From contig JACSVZ010000016.1 of assembly GCA_014706295.1 (NCBI GenBank), positions 10,335,168 to 10,399,167 of the forward strand: a stretch of 64,000 nt of DNA, given 5' to 3'. The notes beneath the pieces were generated by a model. That model searched no databases. It was not told the origin of the DNA and saw only the letters and a program-made list of their open reading frames with translations. The first letter of the stretch is position 1, and each line of letters opens with the position of its first letter. This stretch comes from Lycocorax pyrrhopterus obiensis (lineage: Eukaryota; Chordata; Aves; Passeriformes; Paradisaeidae). The translations under genes and the position numbers were made by a program. Shown one piece after another: positions 1 through 13,600 of the stretch.

Positions 1-929
1 TGGTTTCTAGCACTAGCACCGGCACTCTTTCTGCCACTCTGAGATAATGGGGTGCTGCAGTGCTCCAAGAGACTGGCAGTTTAGGTACCATTAAAGTAAC
101 AGATACAATGAAGTACAGTGATAAAGAGGCAATGCCTTGAGGGAGAGCATTCCCTTAACCTCAGAACACCCACAGCAATCCTCTGCATTTGCACTGCACT
201 CTCACATTGGCCTCACACTTTACCTTAACCAAAGCAAGCTGCAGATTTCTTAACAAAAGGAGTGCAGCTGTACGGTGGTAAGCTGTGATGTAAACTCCAT
301 GAAACAGCATTAAAACAAAATGCTCTTCTTTTCCCTATCTAAATTCTACCAGAGAAGTATTGAACTAAAAGAGGTGAGGGCTACTTTTATTCTTTTATTT
401 CCTTCACTAAAGAATTTTTATTACTTGTAGCTCCAGACTGTAAACACAAAGTTGAATTTCAAGCTCTCAGAAGTCTGGTCTTGTTTCCAGGTACACAAAA
501 CGTTACTTGCAACAAGTATAGCAGAGAACTACAGGTCAAATCCTGCTATCTTCTGCTATATACTAGCACTGATTTTTATTTATCTATTTTTTAGTTCAGG
601 TATCAGCCCGTGCTAACTAAAATTTTAAGTTTTTGTCCATCTTTCCTGTCTTGATTATGGGAGACTTAAATGTCTGTAGAGAGAGAACTTGTCTGTGCAG
701 TATTAGATTTAAATCTTAAAACCATAATGTCATATTCAATATAAGTTTTCTCCAGAAAAGTAGCACTGTGACACACGATTGGGTGATTTTATGCCAATAG
801 AAACCTGCAGTCAAAACTCAGCCTGCTTATTTCTTTAAAAGTACCACTCTTCTTTTATCAAAGTAACTTTCACTGGGAAAATAAACCAAAGACCAAAGCA
901 ATGTGCTGATTTGCTGTTTTGTCACTCAC
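1..929 (-). other. SPHKAP: SPHKAP intron 7 (partial)
   Basis: Begins with the donor GTGAGT at 924-929 (minus strand). I looked for the next exon, which should complete an AGx codon, and see none before the window edge. The stretch is AT-rich and has no repeat that I recognise. Confidence 0.85.
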
Positions 930-3900
930 CTATTTACTGGGGAACTGGAAACCATCTGTTTCCCATCCACAGCTTCTGGAGGCTTTTCTTTGCTTTGATG
1001 CCCCTTCCCAGATGGGCCACATGAAGTTAAGGGCTCCAAGTCTTTATCTGGCTCATCTCGTTGATCAGTTTCTATCTGAATTAAAGGCACTTCCCTGTGC
1101 TGTCCTGCAGGAAGGCTTCCAGGGCTCTTCACGTGCTGCTTTTCCTCATCCAAATTTACTTCTTCCATTTTGGGTTTCGACCGTATCTGAGTTGTGCTTT
1201 GGGGATGTTTGCTTTCCAGCACGTGTTCTCGGCTTGTAAAATCAAAGGAATCCTGCTGGACCACAATTAAACTTTTACCACTTTCAACAATATTTGCAGC
1301 CAGTCTTTTTGCATATTGTTCCACATGTGGTGGAGAATCACTGTAAAACTGGTCTGCCTCTGCAGCCTCTGCCTCATCTGCTATGATTTTGTTCTTGCGC
1401 ATCAGCGATTCAATAGAACTGGCCCACGTCTCGTGGATCAGCATATCTGTGATCTGGTCAGTCTTGCCTCTCTGGTACAAGCACGAGTCAGACTTGCACA
1501 GCCCCGCAGAAGCCACAGTACTGACGGGCTGGACACTTAAGGAATCTTGGCGATGGTGGGCAAATCCATCTAAGGAATTTGCTTTAATTGGGACGTTCAC
1601 TGTAAGCCTAGAGCCTGATGATCTGCTGTCGGGCATCGACGACTGCCGAAAGCAGAAAGGCGACCGTAGAGAGGGTGCCAGCAAACTGCCACACCAGTCC
1701 TTTGAATTCCGAGAGGAAGGTGGATTATCTTTATTTTCCTTTTCGATTTCTCTTAGCATATACCTATAAAATTCTTCTGTTATACTTTCTGTGCTGGACT
1801 GTTTGGATGGGCAACTTGGTCTTATATTAAGATGGCCATTTTTCTTGGCTACCTGTTGCAAGGCAGAAGTTAAGATGTTGTTTGCATTTTTTCCTGCATA
1901 GTAATCCAGTAATAAATCAAAACCTCTTCCTTCGTTTTCCATCTGGTTCACCATAAATCTTGAAAATTCATCTGTAATGCTTTCACAACTAGATTGCTTT
2001 GAGACAGAACTTGTCTGGCTCAGAGAGTGACCAAAGCTGTTCATTAGGCCTAGGGTATTGAAAGAGGCTTTGGAATCTGAGTCCTCCTCTGGTATGCTCT
2101 CACAGCTTGAGGCCTTGGCTCGGCTCCATCTTTCACAGTGCAGTCTGTTCCTGGGGTGGTTTGGACCTTGCCAGATGCTATCAACCATGGAGAGTTCAGT
2201 GAGGTTCATGATCTTGGCAGCCACTTCATTTGCAAAGAGGTTGACAGAATCTGGTGTGTCCTCAAGGTTTATAGATTCATCTACTACCCGATTCATCAAT
2301 CTTTCCTTTAGCTCAGGATGCTCATCTGTTTTTCTTTTGATCTCACTAAGTCGAGGTGCCCTGTGCTTCCGAACCACAGAACCATTGGTATGGGTTTCCT
2401 TCTTCCTTTTCATGGTTCTGCATGATAAACTCTGGGTCACCAGATATTCATTGCCTCTCTTCCATGCACAGAACCAGGGTTGCTTGCCATTTGAATTTTC
2501 TAGACAAATGGCAGCTATTTCTGTTGCCATAGAGACAACTGTTTCTGCCAATTCTTCTGCAAAATCTGTTATACAATATTTGTCCCTTGAATTTTTCACC
2601 TGTAGCACAGGCTGAGAAGGAAGCAAAACATGGTTTCCTAACAAAGACAAGCTAAGTTGAACATCATTATTTAGCACAGAATCACACTTTATCTTGGCTT
2701 GGTTTTCTGTATTTATGGTGGCACTGGAAGACAGCTGTTCTTGAACACCGTGCCTGCATTCACTGTTTGCAAAGGTATTTTCTCTGTCTGAAAACGATCT
2801 GTAGTCTTTCTTCTGATGATGATTGTTACTCTGATTTGGGGATTTGTAAGAGTCTCGTGCAGTTCTTTTCACATACCTCTTCTTGGGAGATGTTTTTTCA
2901 CCAAGTGTATTATGCCCTGTATCTCCACTTGGTTCTGAATTCAGTGTGGAATCTTCATTGCTATTTACATCTTTGATGTTACTTTTCCAAGTGCTTGTGA
3001 CCTTTTCAAGATCTTTGCTAGTACTGGTGCTGTAGGATACACCAAATGGCTTAGCTGCAGAGTGATCAAGGGGGCCGTGTGAAGTTTCACCTGCTGTTGC
3101 CAGTGTTGGCCATCCTTCTGCTCTTGTTACTTTCTCTGCTTTTGTGCCCCCAGGAAAGAGAGGAGAACACTCTTCAACTTGCCTTATGTCGTTCATTTTC
3201 TTGCAAGTGAAATATATTATATTAAAAAGCAATTCGTTTGCAGTCTCTGTGAAAACGTCTTGTGTACTTGAGCCGTTCTCTGAATGGGGTTGTAGCTGTC
3301 TCTTCTTCCTAACCTCTTCCATAGAATGTCGTAGAATAATGGTGGATAAGTTTTGCGCAAGTTCATCTCTGATTGCTCCATCAGCATGTGGAATACGTGG
3401 TCTTGCTGCTGTTTCAATAATTTTCCCATTTATAGATTCTATAAAATGCCCTACATTTTCGTATGTGTTGGGTTTGGTCAGAATTACGGATGCCTCTTTG
3501 AGAAGTGCCTCTGCGATGCTCTCATTCAGCTTCTCCATGCTGCTCCCTACAGCTATGCTACAATGCAGAGTAATGGCTGCAGAGGCCTGAGCAGCAGACA
3601 GAAGTCCACTGGAAGATGCAGGGTACTTCTCCTCCTTCGTTTCCCCCAGGCCACAGATGGCTACAGCACTTGCTACTTGAGTCATGCCACAGAGCGCAGA
3701 TGGGAACGAGAATTCCGTGCCAGCACAGTCGTCAAGGAGCTGTGAGGATGCTGCGTGCACCTCTTCATTAGCAGCCACCCCACTTCTAGAGTCTGTCACT
3801 TCTTGGTCCCGGCGGAATTTCTCTGCAGCCTGGGGACTGGAAATGGTTCCAATGACAGTGGCTGCACAAGCCAGAGCCACTTCCAGCGCACTTTGGTCAT

Positions 3901-4665
3901 GTCCATTTGAATGTTCTTCCTCAAAGTAATCTGAAACTTCAGCAGAGCTTTCTGCCTCAGCCCAGTGGCTCAGGCTGGGGAAGGCAGACCCTGGCCAGTC
4001 AGGTACATTCTCAGAACTGTCTGGACTTTGCACTATGACAATCTTTGGAAGTTCGTTCCATGATCGGGAAGCAGATACATCTTCTGACTTACAGGAGCTT
4101 CCTACAGAGATGCTGACTGCAGCCTCCTCACTGAAACTGGGTCGAGACTGTGACAGTCTAATGAATGCATCCTGCAGAACAGATTCTGCCAAATTTGTGG
4201 CATACTGACCTGTGGTCACCTGCTCATTTTGTGAGGGAGGATCAGTTTTCCTGATACCTGCACCATCTTCCCCGTCTGTCTTGCTGCTCTGTTTTGTTTT
4301 TGGGTCACCCAGAGGCTCCAGCTCCTCTTTAGCCATTTTGGTTACAGATACATCTTCTAACTTGAGTGCTGAGTTTTCAACTTCACTAGTCAAATTAGTA
4401 GTACTAAATGATGAAGTACCTTTTTCAGCTAATTCCTTCTGCCACAGTATTTCCTGGTCTGACTTATCTTCAGGTTGTGAGATGCCATCTTCTGCCACAA
4501 CATTCACAGTTTCAGAGACCTGAGCAGCTGCATTATTTTTATTAATACAGTTCCCTTCAAGAATGAATGGCAACCGGGCTTTTCTATAGTGAATGTTTTC
4601 AAATCCCTTTCCTTTATTTTTTTTGACATCTGAAGATGCTTCTGAAACATTTAATTTTTCATGAC
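930..4665 (-). CDS. SPHKAP: SPHKAP coding exon 7 (giant central exon, PKA-anchoring region)
   Basis: 3736 nt, encoding residues 233-1477 plus two bases of the next codon. It enters in phase 1 after TTTTTCTTAATAG and leaves at ...AATAG/GTGAGT. Visible elements, in spliced numbering: helix YATNLAESVLQDAFIRLSQ at about 387-405; hydrophobic segment ALEVALACAATVIGTIS at 492-508; amphipathic DFAEELAETVVSMATEIAA at 933-951; a basic KRKK cluster near 985; FANEVAAKIMNLTELSM at 1043-1059; ASSCES/QSSCES/QSSTES repeats between 1084 and 1209; LLLDYYAGKNANNILTSALQQ near 1150-1170; and YAKRLAANIVESGKS at 1350-1364. As I recall, the mouse RI-specific PKA-binding sites map to about 925-949 and 1140-1175, which coincide with the third and sixth elements. 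The in-frame codons beyond 4665 and the TGA at 926-928 are intronic. No stop, frameshift or truncation is seen, so the exon looks under coding constraint. Confidence 0.98.
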
Positions 4666-7600
4666 CTATTAAGAAAAATAAAAAATTAGTTTTTGCAGAG
4701 TAACTTCTGACTTTTAAAAGAAAAGAGCTGCACAACTGTGTACTACATTACTGCTCTGTAAAAGTACTGCACAGCCATGTACCTTGTCTTTGAACAAAAA
4801 TTTAAATATATGAATGGCTGTCCATTTTCTAAATCACATATGCATGAGTGCAATTTCTGTGAGCATTGCTATAACTGTTGTGTGGTATGAACAACATCAG
4901 AATTAGCTCAGTCCCCCTGCTTTTACCAGCTTTATATTCATCAGCCTCGTTGTCATCCTCGAGGTGCTCGGAGGCCGTGAGGAAATCTTCTTCTATTGAG
5001 GACACGGAGCAGTTCGTGTCATCCTCGGGCTTTAGGACACGGGTTTCTACCTGCAGCTGCCTCTCCTGAACGAGCTCAAGTCCAATCAGAAACTTGTTTA
5101 TTTCAAAAATGATGCAGCTTGCGCTGTTTCTCCTGTCCCCCCTTGCACATTGAACCAAGCAGACATCTGCCAGCCAAGGACACTAGAGGGGAAAAGAATC
5201 TCAGTTATTTAATTAAAAAATTACATTTATTTTAAGCTTCCCTCTCTATAAATATCTTGGGAATGTTCTGTCGCAAAGATGCGATACGATTTGTCATTTC
5301 AATGTTAGTAACAGCGTGCAGTTACATGTATGCCAAAATAAGACTCCTTGGCCTGACAGCTTTTGTTATACAAGTGTTCTAGTGGAGAACCCAGCTGTAC
5401 CACAGGGGATACTTGGCAATTTTGTTGGAATTGCCAAGTTGTTTGTTTTCAATCAACTTCTTGTTTTAATGACAGACTTATTTGATGTTAGTCATCTGAC
5501 ATGCTGTTATTAATGGCCTCACACTATCCAGTATTACCTCTCTGAGGGGATTGTTTGTGGGCATGAATTCCTTTCCAGGATAATTTTCTGTTGCAATGCT
5601 TGTTTGAAGGCAGCCCTGTAAATACCAGCTGATAAGATTGTGAAGAGCAGGTCACCCTTAGATGTTCCAGCAGACCATTTTTAAATAATGTTTCATTTTG
5701 TTTCTTTGCTGCTCTTCCTCTCATTCCCTTTTTGTCCAAAGCCCCATTATTTCAGGCCAATACAACCTCCCACTGGAAATGGGGCTCCAGTGCACAATGT
5801 GCTCAGCCTTTATATAAAACTGCCTTACCTAGAAAAGCTGTACAATTAAGTTGAAAGTTTGACAGAATCTGAGAGGAAGGAACTCTTGTTATCCTCATCT
5901 TACTGATATTTAAACTGCTGGACATTTATACAACGACAGAGCTAAGTCAATGACTCTGCATGGACCCTGCTTGTTGTATGTATGTACCCCGAACCAGAGG
6001 CAAGCTTTTGCAGCTTGTGATTTTGTGCTTTGAACTCCAGGCCCCCAGGAAAGAGTCAGGTTGGGTGGGACCAATTTTGGATTGGATTGAGGCAAACGTT
6101 TTAGGCTCTGCAAAAGATGCTCTGGACCCCCTGGGCATTTGCACAGTATCTAACATAAGCTGACCCCATCCTGGACCTTTTGTCTTTGACTGTGAATGCA
6201 AAGCAAGTATCTACTAATAAAGAGAGTGGGATGAGTGTTATGCTGGATTAACATGTTTATTAGCCTGCTCTTCCTTTCCACCTAAAAAATGTGTCTGAAC
6301 AGAAAACCAGATAAATTAGTGTGTTAAAACAGAAAAGATAGATTAGACAGCTGCTATGAAATTGAACCAGACTTGGGCCTACCTCCCCTGAAGGATCAAG
6401 TGCTAATGTGGCTTAAAGCATTACCAGCTGCAACCCAGACATCTGCAGGATCCAGAGGGAATAGCAAGATCTCTTAGCTATCTTTGTGTACATGGAGTGT
6501 GTCCCCTCACCGTGCACCACACACTTAAATCTGTCTGACAAAAGTCTGTTGTTTGTATGTTTGCAAACTTCCACTCATCTCAAATTGATCTCAGGTCTTT
6601 GCTTTCAGGTTCCTTTTTCCCATTTTCCAAATTCCATCCTTCACAGGCATGATGTGATCTCAGTTTGACTCCTACCTGGGGAACTTCATAATCAGCCTGA
6701 AGGTTTCCTGATGTTAATCCACTCAGCAGGACTATTTCATTTTCCTTTGGTGGCTGTACGTTCATCGAACTGATGAGTTTGGGGAGATTGGGCGAGACAC
6801 TGATCAACTTCTGTAGTATGAAAGAGAGATTTTGCTCTTAGGTAATGAAGTCTGAGTTGCACAGTTATAAATATTAAAATGAAATATCACTTATAGGCAT
6901 CCCTTTAGAAAACTCACTTGAAAGGATTACTTCAAGTAGATTATGAATAGAACTGGCAGCATTAAAATGCACATTCTTTCATTTGAGACACCAGACAAGA
7001 CAAGGATGACAGTGTAAACTTTTGCTCAAGCGTCCAGCAGGACAATCTACCATTCTTCACACTGTCACGTGCTAAACAGCTTGATTGGACTGGTGCATCT
7101 AAATGCTTCCTGTGACATGTGAGCTCCTTAGAGACTGCAAAAACAGTGTCTCTCTTATGGTCTGAAACAGAATAGCTTCAGTAGGTATGGTAATGAGAAC
7201 AGGGCACATCTTCCTGTTTTCCTCTAGGCATATGACTAGTGAGAAACCAGTGGAAGTTACCTGGAAATTGCTGACCAAATTGATGCAATGCTAAACATGG
7301 AACACCAGAAATGTCGAAGATACATGACATATGCCTTTCTTTGCTGTTACACTGCATACCTTCATGACCTTCCATTTGTAATGACACAGTCACTCCCTAC
7401 ATGTTATGTATTTGTTAGAGATGAAAGCAGTAAGTCACAGCATCAGTGATGCTACACAGGAGATCTGTGTAGCAGTGTGTGCAGGGGACATTTGTGCTCC
7501 TTTGGGTACGAAGGCCAGGCCAAAAAGACAACACCTACTCTGAGAGTACAGTTGTCTCTGCCAAGGATCTTGGTGTGCTTGTTCTGTGAACAGAGAACCA

Positions 7601-10600
7601 AGGCTGACCCCTTACAGCAGGAGCAGAGTAAATACCACCTCCATTTTCTGCACTACCACGACCCATGTGTTAGTGCAGAACATGTGACAAAGCCCTTCAG
7701 GGAGTGCAGATCTTGGGCACCCAGCCATCTGCTTCAGTTACTAACCAAGGCAACAATACTTCACTTTTTTTCATTTCCATCCTCAAAATACTAAGCTTGC
7801 AGTACTGCTATTTTTCCCTGGATTGAATTAGATGTAATAAAACTTTCTGGCTTAGAAAAGCTAAATCAATATTGAGGAACAGTTCACTCTTCAGTGGACT
7901 GATCTTCAGATGAGACTAAGTATTTTTACGTGACAACTGAATTCAGTGCTTCAATTCAGTCTGACGTTTTGCTGTAGCATAAAAAAGTTCTCTTTTTTTT
8001 TTTTTTTTTAAATTACAACCTTTCTGTTATCACAAACACTTCCTGAAGTATCTCTATTTTTCTACTGCCCAAATTGCCACATTATATCAGATTTCTTAGG
8101 TAGGAAGTTGTGGCATTTAATATATCTTTTACTTCTCTACCTTTTGTTCAGTAAAAAAAAGAAGTCTGGAAACATCATTATTTTACACAAAATCCTCAAT
8201 TTAACCCATTCCAAGGTTCAATCCGCAACACAAAATCCTACCAGTACCTATTAGTAAATAATTATATATTTCATATGAACAACAGCTGTGCTAGCATCTT
8301 CAAAATTCTTCTAAGAAATGCTTTCACCACACCAGTGTAAAATTCCACACCACTCAATGCAAATTTACAAAACCTGCTTATTATACACAAAAATGGGGAT
8401 GAGGGTGTTTCCTCTTGGAGAAGAATGCATAGCACCTGTGCTAGCAGGGAATTTTTATTGCCTACACTGAAAACTGAGAACAGATGTCTTGTTCTAAGAT
8501 TGAGAGAGAAACTTTTGGTGTCTCCTGTTATATTTTTTGTTCCTCAACAAACACTCTAACAACAACAAAACCACTGCTTATTGGAAGACAACCAGTGCTT
8601 CTGTGGCTTCAGTAAAGTAAAACCTCTCAAGCTGTTCTGCACAGTTAACCTGCTGATTCAATAGAAAAATCATTTTGCTGCAAGATGGCACACTTATTTT
8701 TGACAACTGAATTTTCACAGATGCAGAATGCAGAAAACAGCAGAGAAAAACTGTTCCTGCTAAGAAATGACTTGCAGGAGGCATCAAGGTTCCAGCACTG
8801 GTTGTTCTATGAGCTGAAAGTGTTTTCAGCAAATGAACTGTAAAGGTTTAACCAAGGAACTCCCTGGGTACTGTCAGGAGATCCTACCTGTGTTCACTCA
8901 CTACATACTGCTTCTGTATTGGTGTGTCAAACATGGGCACCAAGCCAGGATGATGAAAAGGAACTGACAAGGGAAGATGTAAGCACAAAACTGACATCAG
9001 GCCATATCTTCAAAATGTGAGTTCCGCCTTTTTTTTGGAACCGTAATATGTTTTAAATACCATATCATGATGGAGTTTGTCTCAGCGTTTGTATAATAAC
9101 CAAGGGGGTTTTTTTACTTTTTATAAATCCCTTTTTTCCTACCCTCACAACTTTCAGTTAAACAGATAAAACACACCTCTAGCTCTGTTTTATCCAGACC
9201 CCCTCCTCAAGACCATATAACCTACCTATGTGGAGTTTGACTGAGTAAGACCCAGCTGAACAAGACCTAGATGAGTGGAAGATTTTCAAAGGCTTTTTGG
9301 CAGTAGGACAGAGAAAGGAATCAGAAACTGGTGGCAGGGCACGACACCAGAAACTCTGCTTATGTAGTATTATGCCAAATTAAAAAAAATGAACGTATGG
9401 CATGTCCATGTTTGCTTCTCTGATAAAAGCAAGAAATCTACTCATATAACTGCTGTGAATTCAGACTGCAACAATCCATTACATATTTATGGGATGGGAA
9501 TAAGAAATGCTATGTAACATGGTCCAGTGTTGAGACAATTTCAGATTCCTTATGCATTGCTCTCTGTAAGGGTTAAACATCTAGGGTTGGCTTTGATTTG
9601 TTCATAGAATTTTAATCTGTATTTTTACTCGAGAGTCCTAGTGTGTCTGACGAGATCCACTGTGCCTGTTTTTAAGACCAAAGCAGTTACCTGTTTCACT
9701 TGCTCATCGCTGCAATCATCTCTGTTGGCATCTAAATTCACAAAACAAACCTGTAATGAGAGAGGAAAAGAAACAGCACCTTATAAAGTTGTATTAGAGT
9801 GGCAGCAACCCTTTTAAAGTGAGTACGTTTTCATTTTCTAGCCTTGTAGCTGAATCTGTGAAGCCTTTTTCTAATACACGCAAGGTAGAAAGGTTTGCAA
9901 AAGAGAACAGTGGAGTAGATGCTAAGAAAGGAGGAAAAAAAGGAATAAGAGTCATGACTTCATCTATACCGAAAATTGGCTGATGAACGAGAAAATGTTG
10001 CAAATAATCTGTAATACAGAGGATATTAGTAAAGGTAGAGGAAATGTTAAAAATACATTTCATTTTGTATCAGATAAATTCTTCATGTCTTGCTTTTCCA
10101 ATGACTTCTTTTCAGGCACTTGTTGCTAAATGTTTCGTAAGAGCAATTGTGAGTTGCTTTTAGAGTTTTTCTGCACACCACGTATATATTGGAGTATTTT
10201 TCTAAGTCTATATAGAAGTTTAAAACTTTATGAAAGTGATTTTTTAACCTTGGTTCGTGAGCCAATATTCAACCAGCAGTTTTCAGCACTGCTAACTGGG
10301 CACCAGCACAGGTACAGAACAGCTTAACTGCCTGGAGTACCTGATTCACCAGAAAGTCCTGCTTTTGATGACAAGGGGTTTTGCCCCTTCTTTGATTATT
10401 ATGAGTTTCAGCGACTATTTAATGGACATGAGATTGACTTAAACAGAAACTTCAGATCTAAAGACCATTTAATTTCTAAAGACTTTTATTTTACTATATG
10501 CCTACTGGAAGGCCATTTTCTAATGAGAAAATCCCTCCTCCAGCTCTGAGGTAGAAGCAGGGACTCCAAGCTAGGCCGACTGTAAAGTTTATGAGACTTT

Positions 10601-13600
10601 GGTGTTGTCCTCATTTAAACCAAAACCTAAGAAATTTAAGGCTCAGCTAAAGCCAACACCTGATTCCAAATGAATTGCAGATCCAAAATTTAACATAAAG
10701 GAGCTGAGTGATTTTATTTTTTGCTTCTTTTTCAGCGAAGAGGAAATGCTTCTTTCCCTAATTCTATGTAAATATCCCATAGAAAACGAAAATGCTCTAA
10801 ATTATCCCCTTCACCAACAGTGTTGTGTTAGGCACCCGAGCTCCTGTTGTGTGCCTGCTTTTACACCAAGACAACCCTGATTTCAGCTGATATATGCACA
10901 TGCCATATGTACAGATTATGGCCATCTGCAGTAACAGCCAGCACAGCAGATGGAAAGATCCAGCCAGTGCTCCCATTATAAACCAAAAAAACACCCAGTG
11001 AAGAAGAAAGCTTTTTGCCCTTTTAAATAGTTTAATGTCATCTTTACATGAACTCACAAACATATTTTCCAGCCCTTTTACAATTTTAGCAAAAATATTT
11101 CTGTGCCTGATAATGACAACAATCAGGATCTGCCACTGTCATCTGCTGAACTTTTAAGAAATAGTTATAAAAACTTCTAAGCTACAAAATAGTAAAAATA
11201 CCCTCTAGCAACATAGTATGGTGGTTATGTAATGTCCTAAACATGTTACAGTTGATTAGACAAACACTTCTCTTTCTACTGGGTTTTCACATGTAGGCAT
11301 TTCACATACCAGCAATAGGTAGTTACTGAAAAGCATTAGAAAATTACACTCTTGATTTGCACATGGACTTTCCCACAACAACATGAGATATGAGTTATGA
11401 GTCTGCAGGTGCATGGAGGTGTGTTTGCTTAGGGGACCAATAACTTGGCAGCAGGGTAGGAGTGTGGGAAAGTGTGGGGCCAGTTTTGAGTCCTCCCTAG
11501 CATGGTGACCCCATGCTGAAGGTAGGGCTGTTACTGAGCAGTGCTGTGAAACAGCTGCACAGGAGCAGTTGTGTCTTTGGGCCTTCCAGCCAAACACCCG
11601 ATTCCCTGATAAACCTCGGTTTGCCCTTTGCTCCCTCCATGTTGGGATGATGGCTCACGGCACTGCTGTGATGAACACTGGCACTGCTACCAGCGACACC
11701 GACTGCCATCCTAAAGCCAGGCCCTCTCCAAGCAGCCAAAACAATCACCATCTCTGGTTCAGGTGGTGTGCACAGCATATAACTCACTAATGCCTCAGGA
11801 GAAGAAGCCTCGGTATAAGCAGGAATATCTAGTATTTTAAGTCCCATTCTCTTTCTTTCCTTTTTTTTTTAATTGATTTTCAGAACCTAATGAACTTGCA
11901 CTATAAAACCTGTGGCAGTACTGAATCCAGTTTCCAAATACACCTGTCAAATTCCATTGGCATTGATTTATTACACTGCCAATGCAGTCTTTCAGCATTT
12001 CCTGTCCGGTGGGTTTTGCAGTTTTAATTATAGGCAATTTTTGAACAAAACCAGTTTGACAGTGGTGAAAGACACTGAAGACCTCATTTACCCTTTGCTG
12101 TGAGCAGGAGGCAGGACTAGATGAGGAGGTACTGTAACCATAAATTAACTCTACAGTTCCATCCTGGCATGCTCTGCACTACTGTTTCTTTGTAGGAAGT
12201 TCACTGTGACGATATTTTTCTTGGAGATACTTCACCAGTGGTGATCAAACACAAAATGATCTATTATGAAAAATCTCTCACTGTTTTCTGCTTACGTAAT
12301 ACAAGTTTTAAGCTCTCATTAGCTTGCACTGCTTGATTAACTTCTAGTAATTATCAGGGGCACCTCCATCGAAACAAGGAAAAACAACACTAGAGAAGAA
12401 TTAATAATCTTCAGGATGGAAATACTACATAGATTATGAAGAAAAAGCCAAGGTCAGGTCAGGATTTGCTAACCTCAATTTATTTCTGATTCTTTTTATT
12501 TGTATCAGATGCAGCCTAATTTAGCTGTAACCCAACCTTCTCCTCATCACAGTATCTTTAAATGTCAGTCCTTTCCCAGCCACTTCTTTACACTTCACAT
12601 CCTTGACTTCCCACAAACACCTTTTCAGTTCCAAAGTGTATCTGCTTTCCACTGACACTGATCTACTGTCTGGAAACCATGCAGAAACTTCAAGGTGTTG
12701 TCTTTTTTTTACTGTCTCAGGAAATACTTATTGTGGAGGGAGAAAACAACAAAATTTAAATGGTGTTGCATAATACAAAAAGGAAACAATCCACCACCCA
12801 AGTTCAGGCTTTACACAGTGAGACAGTCACCTACAACTTCCCAGGTAGATGCCAGTATCTATCCTTTGTTGAGTAGTGTTTCCAAGTTTAGAAATCCCAT
12901 TTGCTTAAGAGAGAAAAGTGCTGTTCTTTTGGTGAACGTGTACCACTGCACTGAAATGCAGAACAAAGCAGAAAAAATGCTACGTGTCCCTAAACCATTT
13001 AATGCACAAGCACACTGTAAATAGCAACTCTTGCGCTATGCAGATTCCTGTACATGAACAGCACAGATTTGGGTTTGACCCCCAACCCTCCTCTCATCAA
13101 ACTCTCCAAGCATTTCTACTAGGATAGTACCAGGCAGGGTATCATCACAAACTTACTGAGCTCTTGAAGAAGTCTTTACTTTCCAGGATCATATAAAAAG
13201 CAAATAGAGAAACTTTGTTTTCGATTTTTCTTCCCTATTTTTGCATGAGAATTTCCATGACTGGTAAGAGGTGCATGGGGTAAATTCTCTAGATCAGTGA
13301 AGTCCAGAAATCTGCTCTTGAGCTGAAGTAGAAATTATGCAGACACCTCACTTCTTAAAAGAACTATATATTAAGAAATTCTTTTTTATAAAGTATTTAA
13401 GGATATGATGTACGCACAGTATATTTTCCTCACTGACAAATGGCCTCAGGATATAATTAACCTGGTAAGCAAAGTGAAAGCCACAGTCCTGTGGTTCTGT
13501 TGTGCAAAGGGCTGTGGTCAACGCTTGCCTGAAGTGCTGCAGGAGGTGGGCTTTTTTCCCCCCATAAAATCAAATACATCTACATTATACCACCCTCCCA

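Noticed and set aside
2058..3745. Plus-strand frames of 70-185 codons opposite SPHKAP exon 7
   Set aside because: They are antisense shadows of a strongly conserved coding exon; none has an independent motif or start context.
4666..4735. Upstream extension of the exon 7 frame beginning MCSSFLLKVRSYS
   Set aside because: It lies in intron 6: a good acceptor ends at 4666 and the exon 6/7 junction recreates a Gly codon in phase, so these residues are not part of the protein.
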